Source: Mycobacterium sp. UM_CSW
GTDB taxonomy: Bacteria; Actinomycetota; Actinomycetes; Mycobacteriales; Mycobacteriaceae
Assembly (NCBI RefSeq): GCF_000455205.1
Contig: NZ_AUWQ01000002.1
Location: forward strand, 102,281 to 166,280
DNA length: 64,000 nt
Direction: 5' to 3'
The translations under genes and the position numbers were made by a program. The notes below the pieces were generated by a model. The model saw only the letters and a program-made list of their open reading frames with translations. It did no database searches and had not been told where the DNA came from. Each line of letters begins with the position of its first letter. The first letter of the stretch is position 1. Of the stretch, positions 33,317 to 42,871 are shown piece after piece.

Positions 33317-34960
33317 ATGGTCCCGAACCCCACGCGACCTTCGGCGGGCCTAGAGGGATTCGTGCCGTTCCCGGCCGACCGGGCCGCGTCGTATCGCGCG
33401 GCGGGCTACTGGACGGGACGCGCCCTGGACACGATCCTCACCGACGCGGCGCGCCGCTGGCCGAACCGGACCGCGGTCGTCGACGCAGGGGCCGACGCCG
33501 TATACACCTACGCGGAACTCGACGAGCGGGTCACCCGCGCGGCAACCGGGCTGCGCGCGCTGGGCGTGGCGCCCGGCGACCGGGTCCTGCTCCAGCTGCC
33601 GAACGGCCGCGAATTCGCCGCGGCGCTGTTCGGGCTGCTGCGGGCCGGCGCGATCCCGGTGATGTGCCTTCCCGCTCACCGGGCCGCCGAATTGGGCCAC
33701 TTCGCCGCCGTCAGCGAGGCGACAGCCCTCGTGATAGCCGATGCCGCAAGCGGTTTCGACTACCCCGCGATGGCGGGCGAGCTCGTCGATGCGCACCCGG
33801 CGCTCAGGCATGTGATCGTCGACGGCGACCCCGGGAAGTTCACGGGGTGGACGCAACTGTGCGAACAAGGCAACGTCCACTTGCCGGCCCCGCCGGCCGA
33901 CCCGGCAATGCCTGCGCTGCTGCTGGTTTCGGGCGGCACCACGGGCACCCCCAAGCTGATCCCCCGCACCCACGACGACTACGTGTTCAACGCGACGGCC
34001 AGCGCCGAGGTCTGCCGGCTGACGGCGGACGACGTCTATCTCTCGGTGCTGCCCGCGGGCCACAACTTCCCGCTGGCCTGTCCCGGCCTGCTGGGCGCGA
34101 TGTCGGTCGGCGCCACGACGGTGTTCGACGCCGATCCCAGCCCGGAGGCCGCCTTTGCCGCGATCGCGCGCCACTGCGTGACCGTGACGGCCCTGGTGCC
34201 GGCCCTGGCCAGGCTGTGGGCCGAGGCCTGTGAATGGGAGCCGGTGACTCCGAAGTCGTTGCGGCTCTTGCAGATTGGCGGAGCGAGGCTGGAGCCGACG
34301 GACGCCCGCCTGGTGCGCGCCACGCTGACACCGGGCGTGCAGCAGGTGTTCGGGATGGCCGAGGGGCTGCTCTGCTACACCCGGCCGGACGATCCCCCGG
34401 AAGTCGTCGAGAACACCCAGGGCCGTCCGCTGTGTGCGGCCGACGAGTTGCGCATCGTCGACGGGGCCGGCCGGCCGGTGGCGCCCGGTGAGGAGGGCGA
34501 GCTGCTGGTGCGCGGGCCGTACACGCTCAACGGCTACTTCCGCGCCGAACGCGACAACGAGCGCTGCTTCGATCCCGACGGCTTCTACCGCAGCGGTGAT
34601 GTCGTCCGCCGCAGGGACGACGGCTACCTGGTGGTCACCGGCCGGATCAAGGACGTCATCTGTCGCGCCGGCGAGACGATCGCGGCGGCCGAACTCGAAG
34701 AGCACATGCTGAGCCATCCCGCGATCCGTTCGGCTGCGGCGGTTGCGTTGCCCGACCCGTACCTGGGCGAAAAGATCTGCGCGGCGGTTGTTTTCGACCG
34801 GGACCAGTTGACCCTCGCCGAGCTCAACGCCCACCTCGACGGGCGTGGCGTCGCCGCCCACACCCGGCCCGACGTGCTGGTCGCGCTGGCGGCGCTGCCC
34901 ACGACGCCGATCGGCAAGATCGACAAGAAGGCGATCGTGCGGTCAATCGACAACGGCTAG
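33317..34960 (+). CDS. mbtA: MbtA, salicyl-AMP ligase
   Basis: A 547-residue stand-alone adenylation enzyme that activates salicylate with ATP and transfers it to the MbtB carrier domain. The ATP-binding motif is LLVSGGTTGTPKLIPRTHDDY at about residues 200-220, with later YRSGDVVRRRDDGYLVVTGRIKD hinge and a C-terminal catalytic Lys in PTTPIGKIDKKA. The sequence is DhbE/MbtA-like throughout. Divergent from mbtB across the IdeR-box region. Its final four bases overlap the convergent desaturase gene (shared CTAG). Confidence 0.96.
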   Translation: MVPNPTRPSAGLEGFVPFPADRAASYRAAGYWTGRALDTILTDAARRWPNRTAVVDAGADAVYTYAELDERVTRAATGLRALGVAPGDRVLLQLPNGREFAAALFGLLRAGAIPVMCLPAHRAAELGHFAAVSEATALVIADAASGFDYPAMAGELVDAHPALRHVIVDGDPGKFTGWTQLCEQGNVHLPAPPADPAMPALLLVSGGTTGTPKLIPRTHDDYVFNATASAEVCRLTADDVYLSVLPAGHNFPLACPGLLGAMSVGATTVFDADPSPEAAFAAIARHCVTVTALVPALARLWAEACEWEPVTPKSLRLLQIGGARLEPTDARLVRATLTPGVQQVFGMAEGLLCYTRPDDPPEVVENTQGRPLCAADELRIVDGAGRPVAPGEEGELLVRGPYTLNGYFRAERDNERCFDPDGFYRSGDVVRRRDDGYLVVTGRIKDVICRAGETIAAAELEEHMLSHPAIRSAAAVALPDPYLGEKICAAVVFDRDQLTLAELNAHLDGRGVAAHTRPDVLVALAALPTTPIGKIDKKAIVRSIDNG

Positions 34961-35973
34961 CGTCCGCTAAGCGTCAGCGTCCCTTCGGTTTTGAGGACCT
35001 TGTTGGCGGTGATCCGTTCGGTCTTGCGGGCTTCCCGCTCGAGGTAGCGCTGCTTGGATTCGTCGAATTTGTCGCTGGCCACTTCGAGTTCCTTGATCAG
35101 CACCCCGAGATCGTCGCGCATCCGGGCCGCCTCGCCGGTGAAGTCATCGCGCTCGAAGATGCGCCATTTCTTCAATACCGGCATGACCACCTCGTCGAGA
35201 TGGATGCGCGGGTCGTAGACGCCGCCGACCGCGATGATCACGGCCTTGCGCCGAAACTCCGGCACGGTGAACCCGGGCATCTTGAAGTTGCGCAGGATCC
35301 GGTGCACCGAGCGCATCGCCTGGTTGGGCGCGATGTCCAGACCGGCGGCACTGACGTCCCGGTAGAAGATCATGTGCAGGTTCTCGTCGTGCGACACCTG
35401 GGCCATCAGCTGTTCCGCGATGGTGTCGCCGGCGATTTTGCCCGTGTTGCGGTGTGCGACGCGGGTGGCCAACTCCTGAAACGACACATACATCACCGAG
35501 TCGAACAGGCTGTCAGCGAACATGTCACCCTGGTGGTTCTGGCCGGGGCTGAACCCTCGAGTCATTTGCTCCAACCGGAGCTTCTCCAGCTCTACCGGGT
35601 CGACCGCGCGGGTGACCACCAGGTAGTCGCGCAGCGCCGTGCTGTGCCTGTTCTCCTCGGCGGTCCAGCGGTTCACCCACTGTCCCCACGGGCCGTCCAT
35701 GGTGAAGTTCATCGCGATCTCGCGGTGATAGGACGGCAAATTGTCCTCGGTCAGCAGGTTTTGCACCATCGCGACCTGCGCCACGTCGGACATCCGGCTC
35801 TGTCCCGGCTCCCAGTCCTGGCCATCCAGCGCGTAGAAGTTCTTGCCGTCTGACCACGGGATGTAGTCGTGCGGGTTCCACTCCTTGAACAGCGAGAGGT
35901 GGCGGTCGAGCAATTTTTCGACCACGGGTTCTAGCTCGCGAAGTAGCTGCAAGTTGGTCAAGCCGTCGGACAC
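34957..35973 (-). CDS. Acyl-ACP desaturase, DesA1-like
   Basis: A 338-residue soluble di-iron stearoyl-ACP-desaturase family enzyme, very similar in sequence and identical in length to mycobacterial DesA1. Both iron motifs are intact: TAEENRHSTALRD and SHDENLHMIFYRD. It would introduce a double bond into an ACP-bound acyl chain. The GTG at 35973 is chosen because GGGAGGGCTCC precedes it and the N-terminus VSDGLTNLQLLRELEPV then aligns with DesA1; the open frame extends 12 codons further. It lies convergent to mbtA and upstream of, in the same direction as, mbtI's end, where M. tuberculosis has mbtJ. A role in the mycobactin acyl chain is possible but only inferred; it may be an ordinary fatty-acid/mycolate paralogue. 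Confidence 0.93.
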   Translation of the reverse strand: MSDGLTNLQLLRELEPVVEKLLDRHLSLFKEWNPHDYIPWSDGKNFYALDGQDWEPGQSRMSDVAQVAMVQNLLTEDNLPSYHREIAMNFTMDGPWGQWVNRWTAEENRHSTALRDYLVVTRAVDPVELEKLRLEQMTRGFSPGQNHQGDMFADSLFDSVMYVSFQELATRVAHRNTGKIAGDTIAEQLMAQVSHDENLHMIFYRDVSAAGLDIAPNQAMRSVHRILRNFKMPGFTVPEFRRKAVIIAVGGVYDPRIHLDEVVMPVLKKWRIFERDDFTGEAARMRDDLGVLIKELEVASDKFDESKQRYLEREARKTERITANKVLKTEGTLTLSGR

Positions 35974-36005
35974 GGAGCCCTCCCAGTTATGTGTTGCGAT
36001 CAGTA

Positions 36006-36021
36006 ACACTGAATTTAGTGT
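36006..36021. promoter_or_regulatory. Inverted repeat upstream of the desaturase
   Basis: ACACT-GAATTT-AGTGT, a 5-bp inverted repeat with a six-base spacer, lies 33 bases upstream of the desaturase GTG. Candidate operator, adjacent to a longer repeat. Confidence 0.35.
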
Positions 36022-36047
36022 GTCATGCAGTTACACAAAGATGACAC
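36020..36047. promoter_or_regulatory. 7-bp inverted repeat operator candidate, desaturase promoter
   Basis: GTGTCAT and ATGACAC form a perfect 7-bp inverted repeat separated by 14 bases, 47-74 bases upstream of the desaturase start. Mycobacterial desA genes are known to be controlled by the TetR-type repressor MadR; whether this is a MadR site cannot be judged from sequence alone. Confidence 0.4.
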
Positions 36048-36118
36048 GCCGGGAAAAGGCGAAATAGGGCCAAAGGTCCCATGGCGGGGAGAGCCGCGAC
36101 ACACCGAGGAAGGGGGCC

Positions 36119-36136
36119 GGCCGCGGGAAAGCGGCC
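36119..36136 (-). terminator. Hairpin downstream of mbtI
   Basis: GGCCGC-GGGAAA-GCGGCC is a perfect 6-bp stem with a six-base loop, beginning eight bases after the mbtI stop. No U-tract follows, which is common for mycobacterial hairpin terminators. Confidence 0.35.
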
Positions 36137-36143
36137 TCGGAAG

Positions 36144-37521
<1,378 letters not shown>

Positions 37522-37873
37522 GTAAGCCTGCGCAACCCCTCCCCTTGGCCGGCGCGGACCCGTCGGATCGGTCGTCACGCCCCGGCCGAGACACCGCCAC
37601 GCCCATGCACACAGTCAATCCCCAGAAAAGTCACAGAGGATTCACGCCAAGCCGGCTTTACCTATCCCTACCAGCACCGCTGTGACCTCCGGCTTTGGCG
37701 GCATCCGATATTGCGTCACAGCGATGTTAACTGGGGGTTTTTCGGGGGATATCCGAGTGGCGGGCCCCCGACGGCGGGGCTAAATTCTTGCACGATCATC
37801 GGGATGTTCGTGGTGGCCCGCTTGCGGACGGTGCTTTTTCCCTGGTCACCGGATCACTGAAGAGAGGCACCCA
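37522..37873. other. Intergenic region between mbtI and the first sbtA gene
   Basis: Noncoding apart from the mbtI IdeR box to its left. It contains GTTAAC at 37726-37731, a hexamer that recurs upstream of the other two anion-transporter genes, and TCACAG at 37632 and 37715. GAGAGGC before the ATG at 37874 is a usable ribosome binding site. No RNA gene or clear terminator seen. Confidence 0.4.
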
Positions 37874-39112
37874 ATGCTGCAGGAGTTTTGGCACAACTTC
37901 ACCCACAACCTGTTCAAGCCGCTGCTGCTGTTCTTTTACTTCGGATTCCTGATCCCGATCCTCAAGGTGCGGTTCGAGTTCCCGTACGTGATCTACCAGG
38001 GCCTGACGATGTACCTGCTGCTGGCCATCGGTTGGCACGGCGGTGAGGAGCTCGCCAAGATCAAGCCCGACGAGATCGGCACCATCACGGGCTTCTTGGT
38101 CCTGGGCTTCGTGTTGAACTTCGTGATCGGCGGGTTGGCCTACCTGCTCCTGGGGCGCATGAGTTCGATGCGACGAATCGACAAGGCAACTGTCGCCGGC
38201 TATTACGGGTCGGACTCCGCGGGAACGTTCGCCACCTGCGTGGCCGTGCTGACGGCCATCGGCATGGCGTTCAACGCCTACATGCCGGTCATGTTGGCCG
38301 TCATGGAGATTCCGGGCTGCCTGGTCGCCCTGTACCTGGTCGCGCGGCTGCGCCACCGCGGGCTGAGCGAAGCCGGTTACATGCCCGACGAGCCCGGCTA
38401 CGTCGCGCCGGTGAAGGTCGGGATCGGGCCCGGCACCGCAGCACGACCCCCGCACGGCCAGAGCCTCGCGGCCGAGAACGAGCGCGGCGTCGAACAAGAG
38501 CTCGAGCTCTCGATGGAAAAGCTGGAGCACCCGAACTGGGAGCCCGATCAAACCCCGGCGTTGGGCAAGCCCAAGCGGATGCCGATCTTCTCGCGCGAGC
38601 TGTTGCAGGAGGTGTTCCTCAATCCCGGGCTCGTGCTTCTGATGGGCGGCATCCTCATCGGCCTCATCAGTGGGCTGCAGGGCCAGAAAGTCGTCGCCGA
38701 CGACGACAAGTTCTTCGTGCTGGCATTCCAAGGCGTGCTGTGCCTTTTCCTGCTCGAGATGGGCATGACGGCGTCGCGCAAGCTGAGGGACCTGCGATCG
38801 GCAGGCCCGGGCTTCATCTTCTTCGGGCTGCTTGCCCCGAACATCTTTGCCCCGCTTGGGATCTTGGTCGCTCATAGCTACGCCTACCTCACCCACACCG
38901 ACTTCAAGCCGGGAACCTACGTGCTGTTCGCGGTGCTGTGTGGCGCGGCCTCTTACATCGCCGTTCCGGCGGTGCAGCGCCTGGCGATCCCCGAGGCCAG
39001 CCCCACCCTGCCACTGGCCGCATCGCTGGGTTTGACGTTCTCCTACAACGTCACCATCGGGATCCCGCTCTACATCGAGATCAACCGCCTGGTCGGGCAC
39101 TGGTTCACCTAA
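37874..39112 (+). CDS. SbtA-type sodium-dependent bicarbonate transporter homologue, copy 1
   Basis: A 412-residue polytopic membrane protein of the SbtA/DUF897 family, whose characterised members are Na+/HCO3- symporters in cyanobacteria. About ten hydrophobic segments flank a charged cytosolic loop at about residues 180-245. Two related halves are apparent: FWHNFTHNLFKPLLLFFYFGF near the N-terminus and VLCLFLLEMGMTASRKLRDL in the second half. It holds the position of Rv2387 next to mbtI. A close paralogue follows 232 bases downstream. No sbtB (PII-like regulator) is present. Substrate in mycobacteria is unproven. Confidence 0.88.
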   Translation: MLQEFWHNFTHNLFKPLLLFFYFGFLIPILKVRFEFPYVIYQGLTMYLLLAIGWHGGEELAKIKPDEIGTITGFLVLGFVLNFVIGGLAYLLLGRMSSMRRIDKATVAGYYGSDSAGTFATCVAVLTAIGMAFNAYMPVMLAVMEIPGCLVALYLVARLRHRGLSEAGYMPDEPGYVAPVKVGIGPGTAARPPHGQSLAAENERGVEQELELSMEKLEHPNWEPDQTPALGKPKRMPIFSRELLQEVFLNPGLVLLMGGILIGLISGLQGQKVVADDDKFFVLAFQGVLCLFLLEMGMTASRKLRDLRSAGPGFIFFGLLAPNIFAPLGILVAHSYAYLTHTDFKPGTYVLFAVLCGAASYIAVPAVQRLAIPEASPTLPLAASLGLTFSYNVTIGIPLYIEINRLVGHWFT

Positions 39113-39344
39113 AGGACCAGACGAAGCCCGATGGCTCCCAACGCCATTGGCCGGCGTCGCGTCTAACCCGCTGCGACCGGCGGGACGTTTGTGTCCCCCC
39201 GTTACGCGTTGTTAACGATTCGTAAAGACACCTTCACTCCGTTGACTCAAGTCCTGTGAGTCCCCAAGGTACTAATGGTGTTCGTGGACTGCCCGGCGTT
39301 GAATGCTGCCTGCGGCACCGCCGTATTGACCCTCGGAGGCGCTA
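39113..39344. other. Gap between the two sbtA copies, with shared motif
   Basis: Contains GTTAAC (39211-39216) followed by TTCGTAAAGAC (39219-39229); the 11-mer is repeated exactly upstream of the SulP gene. GGAGGCGCTA directly precedes the next ATG. The presence of a long gap with its own motif suggests the second copy has its own promoter. Confidence 0.4.
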
Positions 39345-40589
39345 ATGCTTCATGAGTTCTGGGATAACTTCACCCATAATCTCTTCAAGCCGCTACTGCT
39401 GTTCTTCTACTTCGGCTTCCTGATCCCAATCATGAAGGTGCGGTTCGAGTTTCCGTACGTGATCTATCAGGGCCTCACCATGTACCTGCTGGTGTCGATC
39501 GGCTGGCAGGGGGGCGAAGAACTCGCCAAGATCCAGCCGGCCGACATCGACAACATCGCCGGCTTCGCGTTGATGGGCTTCGCATTGAACTTCCTCATCG
39601 GAGTTCTGGCGTACGTGGTGCTGAAATACACGACCCGTCTGCGCCAAGTCGACCGCGCGACCGTCGCCGGCTACTACGGTTCCGATTCGGCGGGAACCTT
39701 CGCCACCTGCGTGGCGTTTCTGGCGGGCGTGGGCATCGCCTTCAACGCCTACATGCCCGTCCTCTTGGCCATCATGGAGATTCCGGGCTGCCTGGTGGCG
39801 CTATACCTGGTGATGCGGCTGCGCCACCGAGGTCTCAACGAATCGGGCTACATGCCCGACGAGCCCGGCTACGTCGCGCCGGTCAAGGTCGGGGTCGGTC
39901 CCGGCACCGCCGCGCGGCCCCTGCCGGGCGAGAGCCTCAACGACGAGGGCCAAAAAGGTGTCGAGCAGGAGCTCGAATTCTCGCTGGAGAAGCTGGAGCA
40001 TCCGAACTGGGAGCCCGACGACAGCCCGGTCCGCGGCAAGGCCAAGCGGATGCCGATTTTCTCGCGCGAGCTCGTGCAGGAGGTGTTCCTCAATCCCGGA
40101 CTAGTTCTGCTAATCGGCGGCATCATCGTCGGCTTCGTCAGCGCACTGCAGGGACAGAAGGTAGTTCACGATCAGAACGAGCTCTTCGTCGCGGCGTTCC
40201 ATGGCGTGCTGTGCCTGTTCTTGCTTGAGATGGGCATGACGGCGTCGCGTAAGTTGCGTGACCTCAAGCTCGCCGGCCGCGGTTTCATCGCCTTTGGCCT
40301 GCTGGCCCCCAATCTGTTTGCGGCGCTGGGGATCCTGGCCGCCTACGCCTATGCCGACCTCACCGACACCCACTTCCAGCCGGGTACTTACGTGCTGTTC
40401 GCGGTGTTGTGCGGCGCGGCGTCGTACATCACGGTCCCTGCGGTGCAGCGGCTGGCGATCCCCGAGGCCAGCCCGACGCTGCCGCTCGCCGCCTCGCTGG
40501 GTCTGACGTTTTCCTACCAGGTGACCATCGGAATCCCGCTCTATATCGAGTTCAATCGCCTAGTCGCGCACTGGTTCCCGGGCGTCTGA
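39345..40589 (+). CDS. SbtA-type bicarbonate transporter homologue, copy 2
   Basis: A 414-residue paralogue of the preceding gene with the same topology; long stretches are nearly identical (for example the N-terminal FKPLLLFFYFGFLIP block, the YMPDEPGYVAPVKVG block and LPLAASLGLTFSY near the end). Divergence is concentrated in helices 3-5 and the loop. Likely a Na+-coupled HCO3- or related anion importer by family. GGAGG supports the ATG start. The C-terminus ends NRLVAHWFPGV, and a third copy of this tail appears 8 bases after its stop. Confidence 0.88.
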   Translation: MLHEFWDNFTHNLFKPLLLFFYFGFLIPIMKVRFEFPYVIYQGLTMYLLVSIGWQGGEELAKIQPADIDNIAGFALMGFALNFLIGVLAYVVLKYTTRLRQVDRATVAGYYGSDSAGTFATCVAFLAGVGIAFNAYMPVLLAIMEIPGCLVALYLVMRLRHRGLNESGYMPDEPGYVAPVKVGVGPGTAARPLPGESLNDEGQKGVEQELEFSLEKLEHPNWEPDDSPVRGKAKRMPIFSRELVQEVFLNPGLVLLIGGIIVGFVSALQGQKVVHDQNELFVAAFHGVLCLFLLEMGMTASRKLRDLKLAGRGFIAFGLLAPNLFAALGILAAYAYADLTDTHFQPGTYVLFAVLCGAASYITVPAVQRLAIPEASPTLPLAASLGLTFSYQVTIGIPLYIEFNRLVAHWFPGV

Positions 40590-40597
40590 CAAAACGT

Positions 40598-40654
40598 CGT
40601 ATCGGAATCCCGCTCGAGATCGAGATCGCCCGCCTGGTCTCGCGCTGGTACTGA
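40598..40654 (+). pseudogene. Remnant of a third sbtA C-terminus
   Basis: Eighteen codons plus stop reading RIGIPLEIEIARLVSRWY. This aligns without gaps to the last residues of both upstream SbtA proteins (TIGIPLYIEFNRLVAHWF and TIGIPLYIEINRLVGHWF). By hand count about 41-42 of 54 bases match either copy. It has no start codon or upstream coding sequence of its own, so it is a leftover from a duplication or deletion of a third copy. Confidence 0.7.
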
Positions 40655-40879
40655 TCTCCGGAGGGCTAGGAACGGGTTTAGCGCGGGACAGGATCCGCCA
40701 CCGCGTGAGCGAGCAGCCTGTCTCGCGGGGGTGAGGTGTCTGTGAGCGCCAAACCACACAGGGCCCGATGCGGGCCGACTCAACACCCTGATGACGCCAG
40801 GGCGGCCGGAGGTTCGACAACCCAAGGCGGACTGGATGTTTCCGAGATGTTTCCGATCTGGCACAGCGCGCGTCGGTCG

Positions 40880-40920
40880 TTCGTAAAAGTAATGTCAATT
40901 GTTCGTAAAGACCGGTTAAC
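40880..40920 (+). promoter_or_regulatory. Direct-repeat operator candidate upstream of SulP
   Basis: Two TTCGTAAA(A)G units on the same face of the helix (22-base period) plus GTTAAC, about 100-140 bases before the SulP start. The second unit is an exact 11-base match to one upstream of sbtA copy 2. Pattern suits a response-regulator or similar activator; identity unknown. Confidence 0.45.
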
Positions 40921-41016
40921 TGAGGCCGTCAGGGATGCCACGGGGAGGAAACTGCATGAGTTCCATATGAATTCGACCCACAAACCGTTCGAGCCGTTGT
41001 CGAGAGGGCGCCCACT

Positions 41017-42861
41017 GTGCTACAAGCCATATCCGGTCCGGCAGCCCCTCCGACCGGAAAGCCCCGCAATGGCCTGGCCGGTCTCAAACACTGGCGCTAT
41101 GACCTTCGTGCGGGTTTCACGGTGGCGATGATCTCGCTGCCGTTCTCGATGGGAATTGCAATCACCTCGGGTGCGCCGCCGGTCTGCGGGATCATCTCGG
41201 CGATCATCGCCGGTTTCATCCTGCCGTTCGTGGGCGGCTCGTACGTGACCATCAGCGGCCCGGCCGCGGGGTTGGCGCCGACCCTGTTCGCCGGCATGAT
41301 CACCCTCGGACAGGCCCGTCTCGGGCACGGCGCTCCTACATCCGAATTGCTCGCCGTGGGATACCCCCTCGTCCTGGTCGCCATCGCCATCGCGGGCGTG
41401 TTCCAGGTGATCCTGGCCAAGTTGAAGGTGGCGCGCCTGAGCGCCATCTTCCCGGCCGCGGCCATCCACGGCATGCTGACGGCGATCGGCCTGATGATCA
41501 TCGTGAGGCAGATTCCTCACTTCATGGGGGTGAAGTTCGAGGCGCACGAATTCTTGACCGTCCTGGACGAAGTGCCCAGCCATCTCTCGTCGATGAGCGG
41601 CAAGTGCTTCGCCCTTGGAGTCGGTTGCGTGGTGGCACTGTTTGTGTTGTCCGCCCTACCCGGGCGGCTGCTGAAGATCATGCCGGCTCCGGTCTGGGTG
41701 TTCATCGGCGGCACGGTGGTCAGCACATTTGTCCTGAAGCTCGATAAGTCCAAGCTCATCAACGTGCCCGATTCGCTGTTTCACGGGATCGTCTTCCCCC
41801 ACTTCGCTGAGGCATTCACCTCTTCCGAACTGCTGCTGCCCCTGGCATACCTGGTTGTCACCCTGCTCTTGATCGACGCGACCGAGTCCCTGGCGACGAT
41901 CGCGGCCGTGGACAATATCGACCCGTACCGGCGCCGCTCCGATCCGGATAAGACTTTGCTCGCCATGGGCGCGTCCAACGGCGCCTCCAGCCTGCTCGGT
42001 GGACTGACGATCATCCCCGGCATGGTCAAGAGCACGGCGAATATCATGGCCGGCGGCCGGACCCAATGGGCGAACTTCTACAACGCCTGCTTCCTGCTGG
42101 CGATGGTGCTGCTCGGCCGGCAAGTGATCAACATGGTCCCGAAGGCGGTCCTAGGCGCCATCCTGGTATTCATCGGCTACAAGCTTTGTAAGCCCGCGCT
42201 CTGGATCAAGATGGCGCGGATCGGGACGGAGCAGTTCGTCGTCTTCGTCACCACAGTGCTCGTGACCGTGGCGACGGACCTGCTGCTGGGCATCCTCACC
42301 GGCATTGTCCTCGAGTTGGTACTGAATCTGTGGTACGTGGGCCTCTGGCACACCCTGAGCAACGGGTCGGAATTCGCCAGGCCGAATTTTGGCGCCCGCT
42401 TCCTCAGTCTCTTCCGTAATCCGGTGTCCGAACGGAAGGTCGATGAAGGCACGTACCACCTCTACTTGGACGGTCCCCTGGTGTGTTTCAACCTGTTTCA
42501 CGTGATTCGGGAGCTGGGGCAGCTCCCGGACGGTACCCGGGCGGTGTATCTCCACTTGAGCTCCCGGGTGCCTCTCGTCGATCACACGACGGGTGAGTCC
42601 CTCCGCTATTACTTAGAGGAGTTCAGCGGCGAGGACCAGAGTCCGAGGCTGGTGATCGAGGGATGGGACCACATGCGGCCCCTGTCCAAACACGAGACCA
42701 GCACGCGGATCGCCATAGCCGCCGTTGAGAAGGTGGCCGTCACGAATGGCGAGAAGATCGCGTTCACGGATATCGAGAAGATGGCCATCTTGGATATCGA
42801 CAGCGTGGCCTTCTCCGATCGAGCCGAACAAGAGGTGAGGGTCGCTCAGGCCACGGATTGA
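41017..42861 (+). CDS. SulP family inorganic anion transporter with STAS domain
   Basis: A 614-residue SulP (SLC26-like) transporter; members carry sulfate or bicarbonate (BicA type). The transport core occupies about residues 20-450, with the family motif GSYVTISGPAAGLAPTLFA in the first third and LIDATESLATIAAVDNIDPYRR later. A C-terminal STAS-type segment (about 480-560) follows. The last ~45 residues contain four copies of an 8-residue repeat. GTG start, with GAGAGGGC upstream. Proximity to two SbtA genes and shared upstream motif favour bicarbonate; the downstream sulfur genes leave sulfate possible. Confidence 0.88.
   Translation: MLQAISGPAAPPTGKPRNGLAGLKHWRYDLRAGFTVAMISLPFSMGIAITSGAPPVCGIISAIIAGFILPFVGGSYVTISGPAAGLAPTLFAGMITLGQARLGHGAPTSELLAVGYPLVLVAIAIAGVFQVILAKLKVARLSAIFPAAAIHGMLTAIGLMIIVRQIPHFMGVKFEAHEFLTVLDEVPSHLSSMSGKCFALGVGCVVALFVLSALPGRLLKIMPAPVWVFIGGTVVSTFVLKLDKSKLINVPDSLFHGIVFPHFAEAFTSSELLLPLAYLVVTLLLIDATESLATIAAVDNIDPYRRRSDPDKTLLAMGASNGASSLLGGLTIIPGMVKSTANIMAGGRTQWANFYNACFLLAMVLLGRQVINMVPKAVLGAILVFIGYKLCKPALWIKMARIGTEQFVVFVTTVLVTVATDLLLGILTGIVLELVLNLWYVGLWHTLSNGSEFARPNFGARFLSLFRNPVSERKVDEGTYHLYLDGPLVCFNLFHVIRELGQLPDGTRAVYLHLSSRVPLVDHTTGESLRYYLEEFSGEDQSPRLVIEGWDHMRPLSKHETSTRIAIAAVEKVAVTNGEKIAFTDIEKMAILDIDSVAFSDRAEQEVRVAQATD
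42727..42822 (+). repeat. Four 24-base coding repeats at the SulP C-terminus
   Basis: Four in-frame 24-base units encode EKVAVTNG, EKIAFTDI, EKMAILDI and DSVAFSDR, an octapeptide pattern (E/D)-(K/S)-hydrophobic-A-hydrophobic-x-(D/N)-x. Located after the STAS-like domain, so likely an added cytosolic tail with a regular beta or coil pattern. Confidence 0.7.
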
Positions 42862-42871
42862 CGTCCGACGG

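Larger units (their letters stand above)
40590..41016. other. Intergenic region upstream of the SulP gene
   Basis: Holds the sbtA tail remnant (40598-40654) and, further right, two direct repeats TTCGTAAAAG (40880-40889) and TTCGTAAAGAC (40902-40912) with start points 22 bases apart, i.e. two helical turns, followed by GGTTAAC (40914-40920). No supported gene; short frames here are shadows. Confidence 0.5.
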
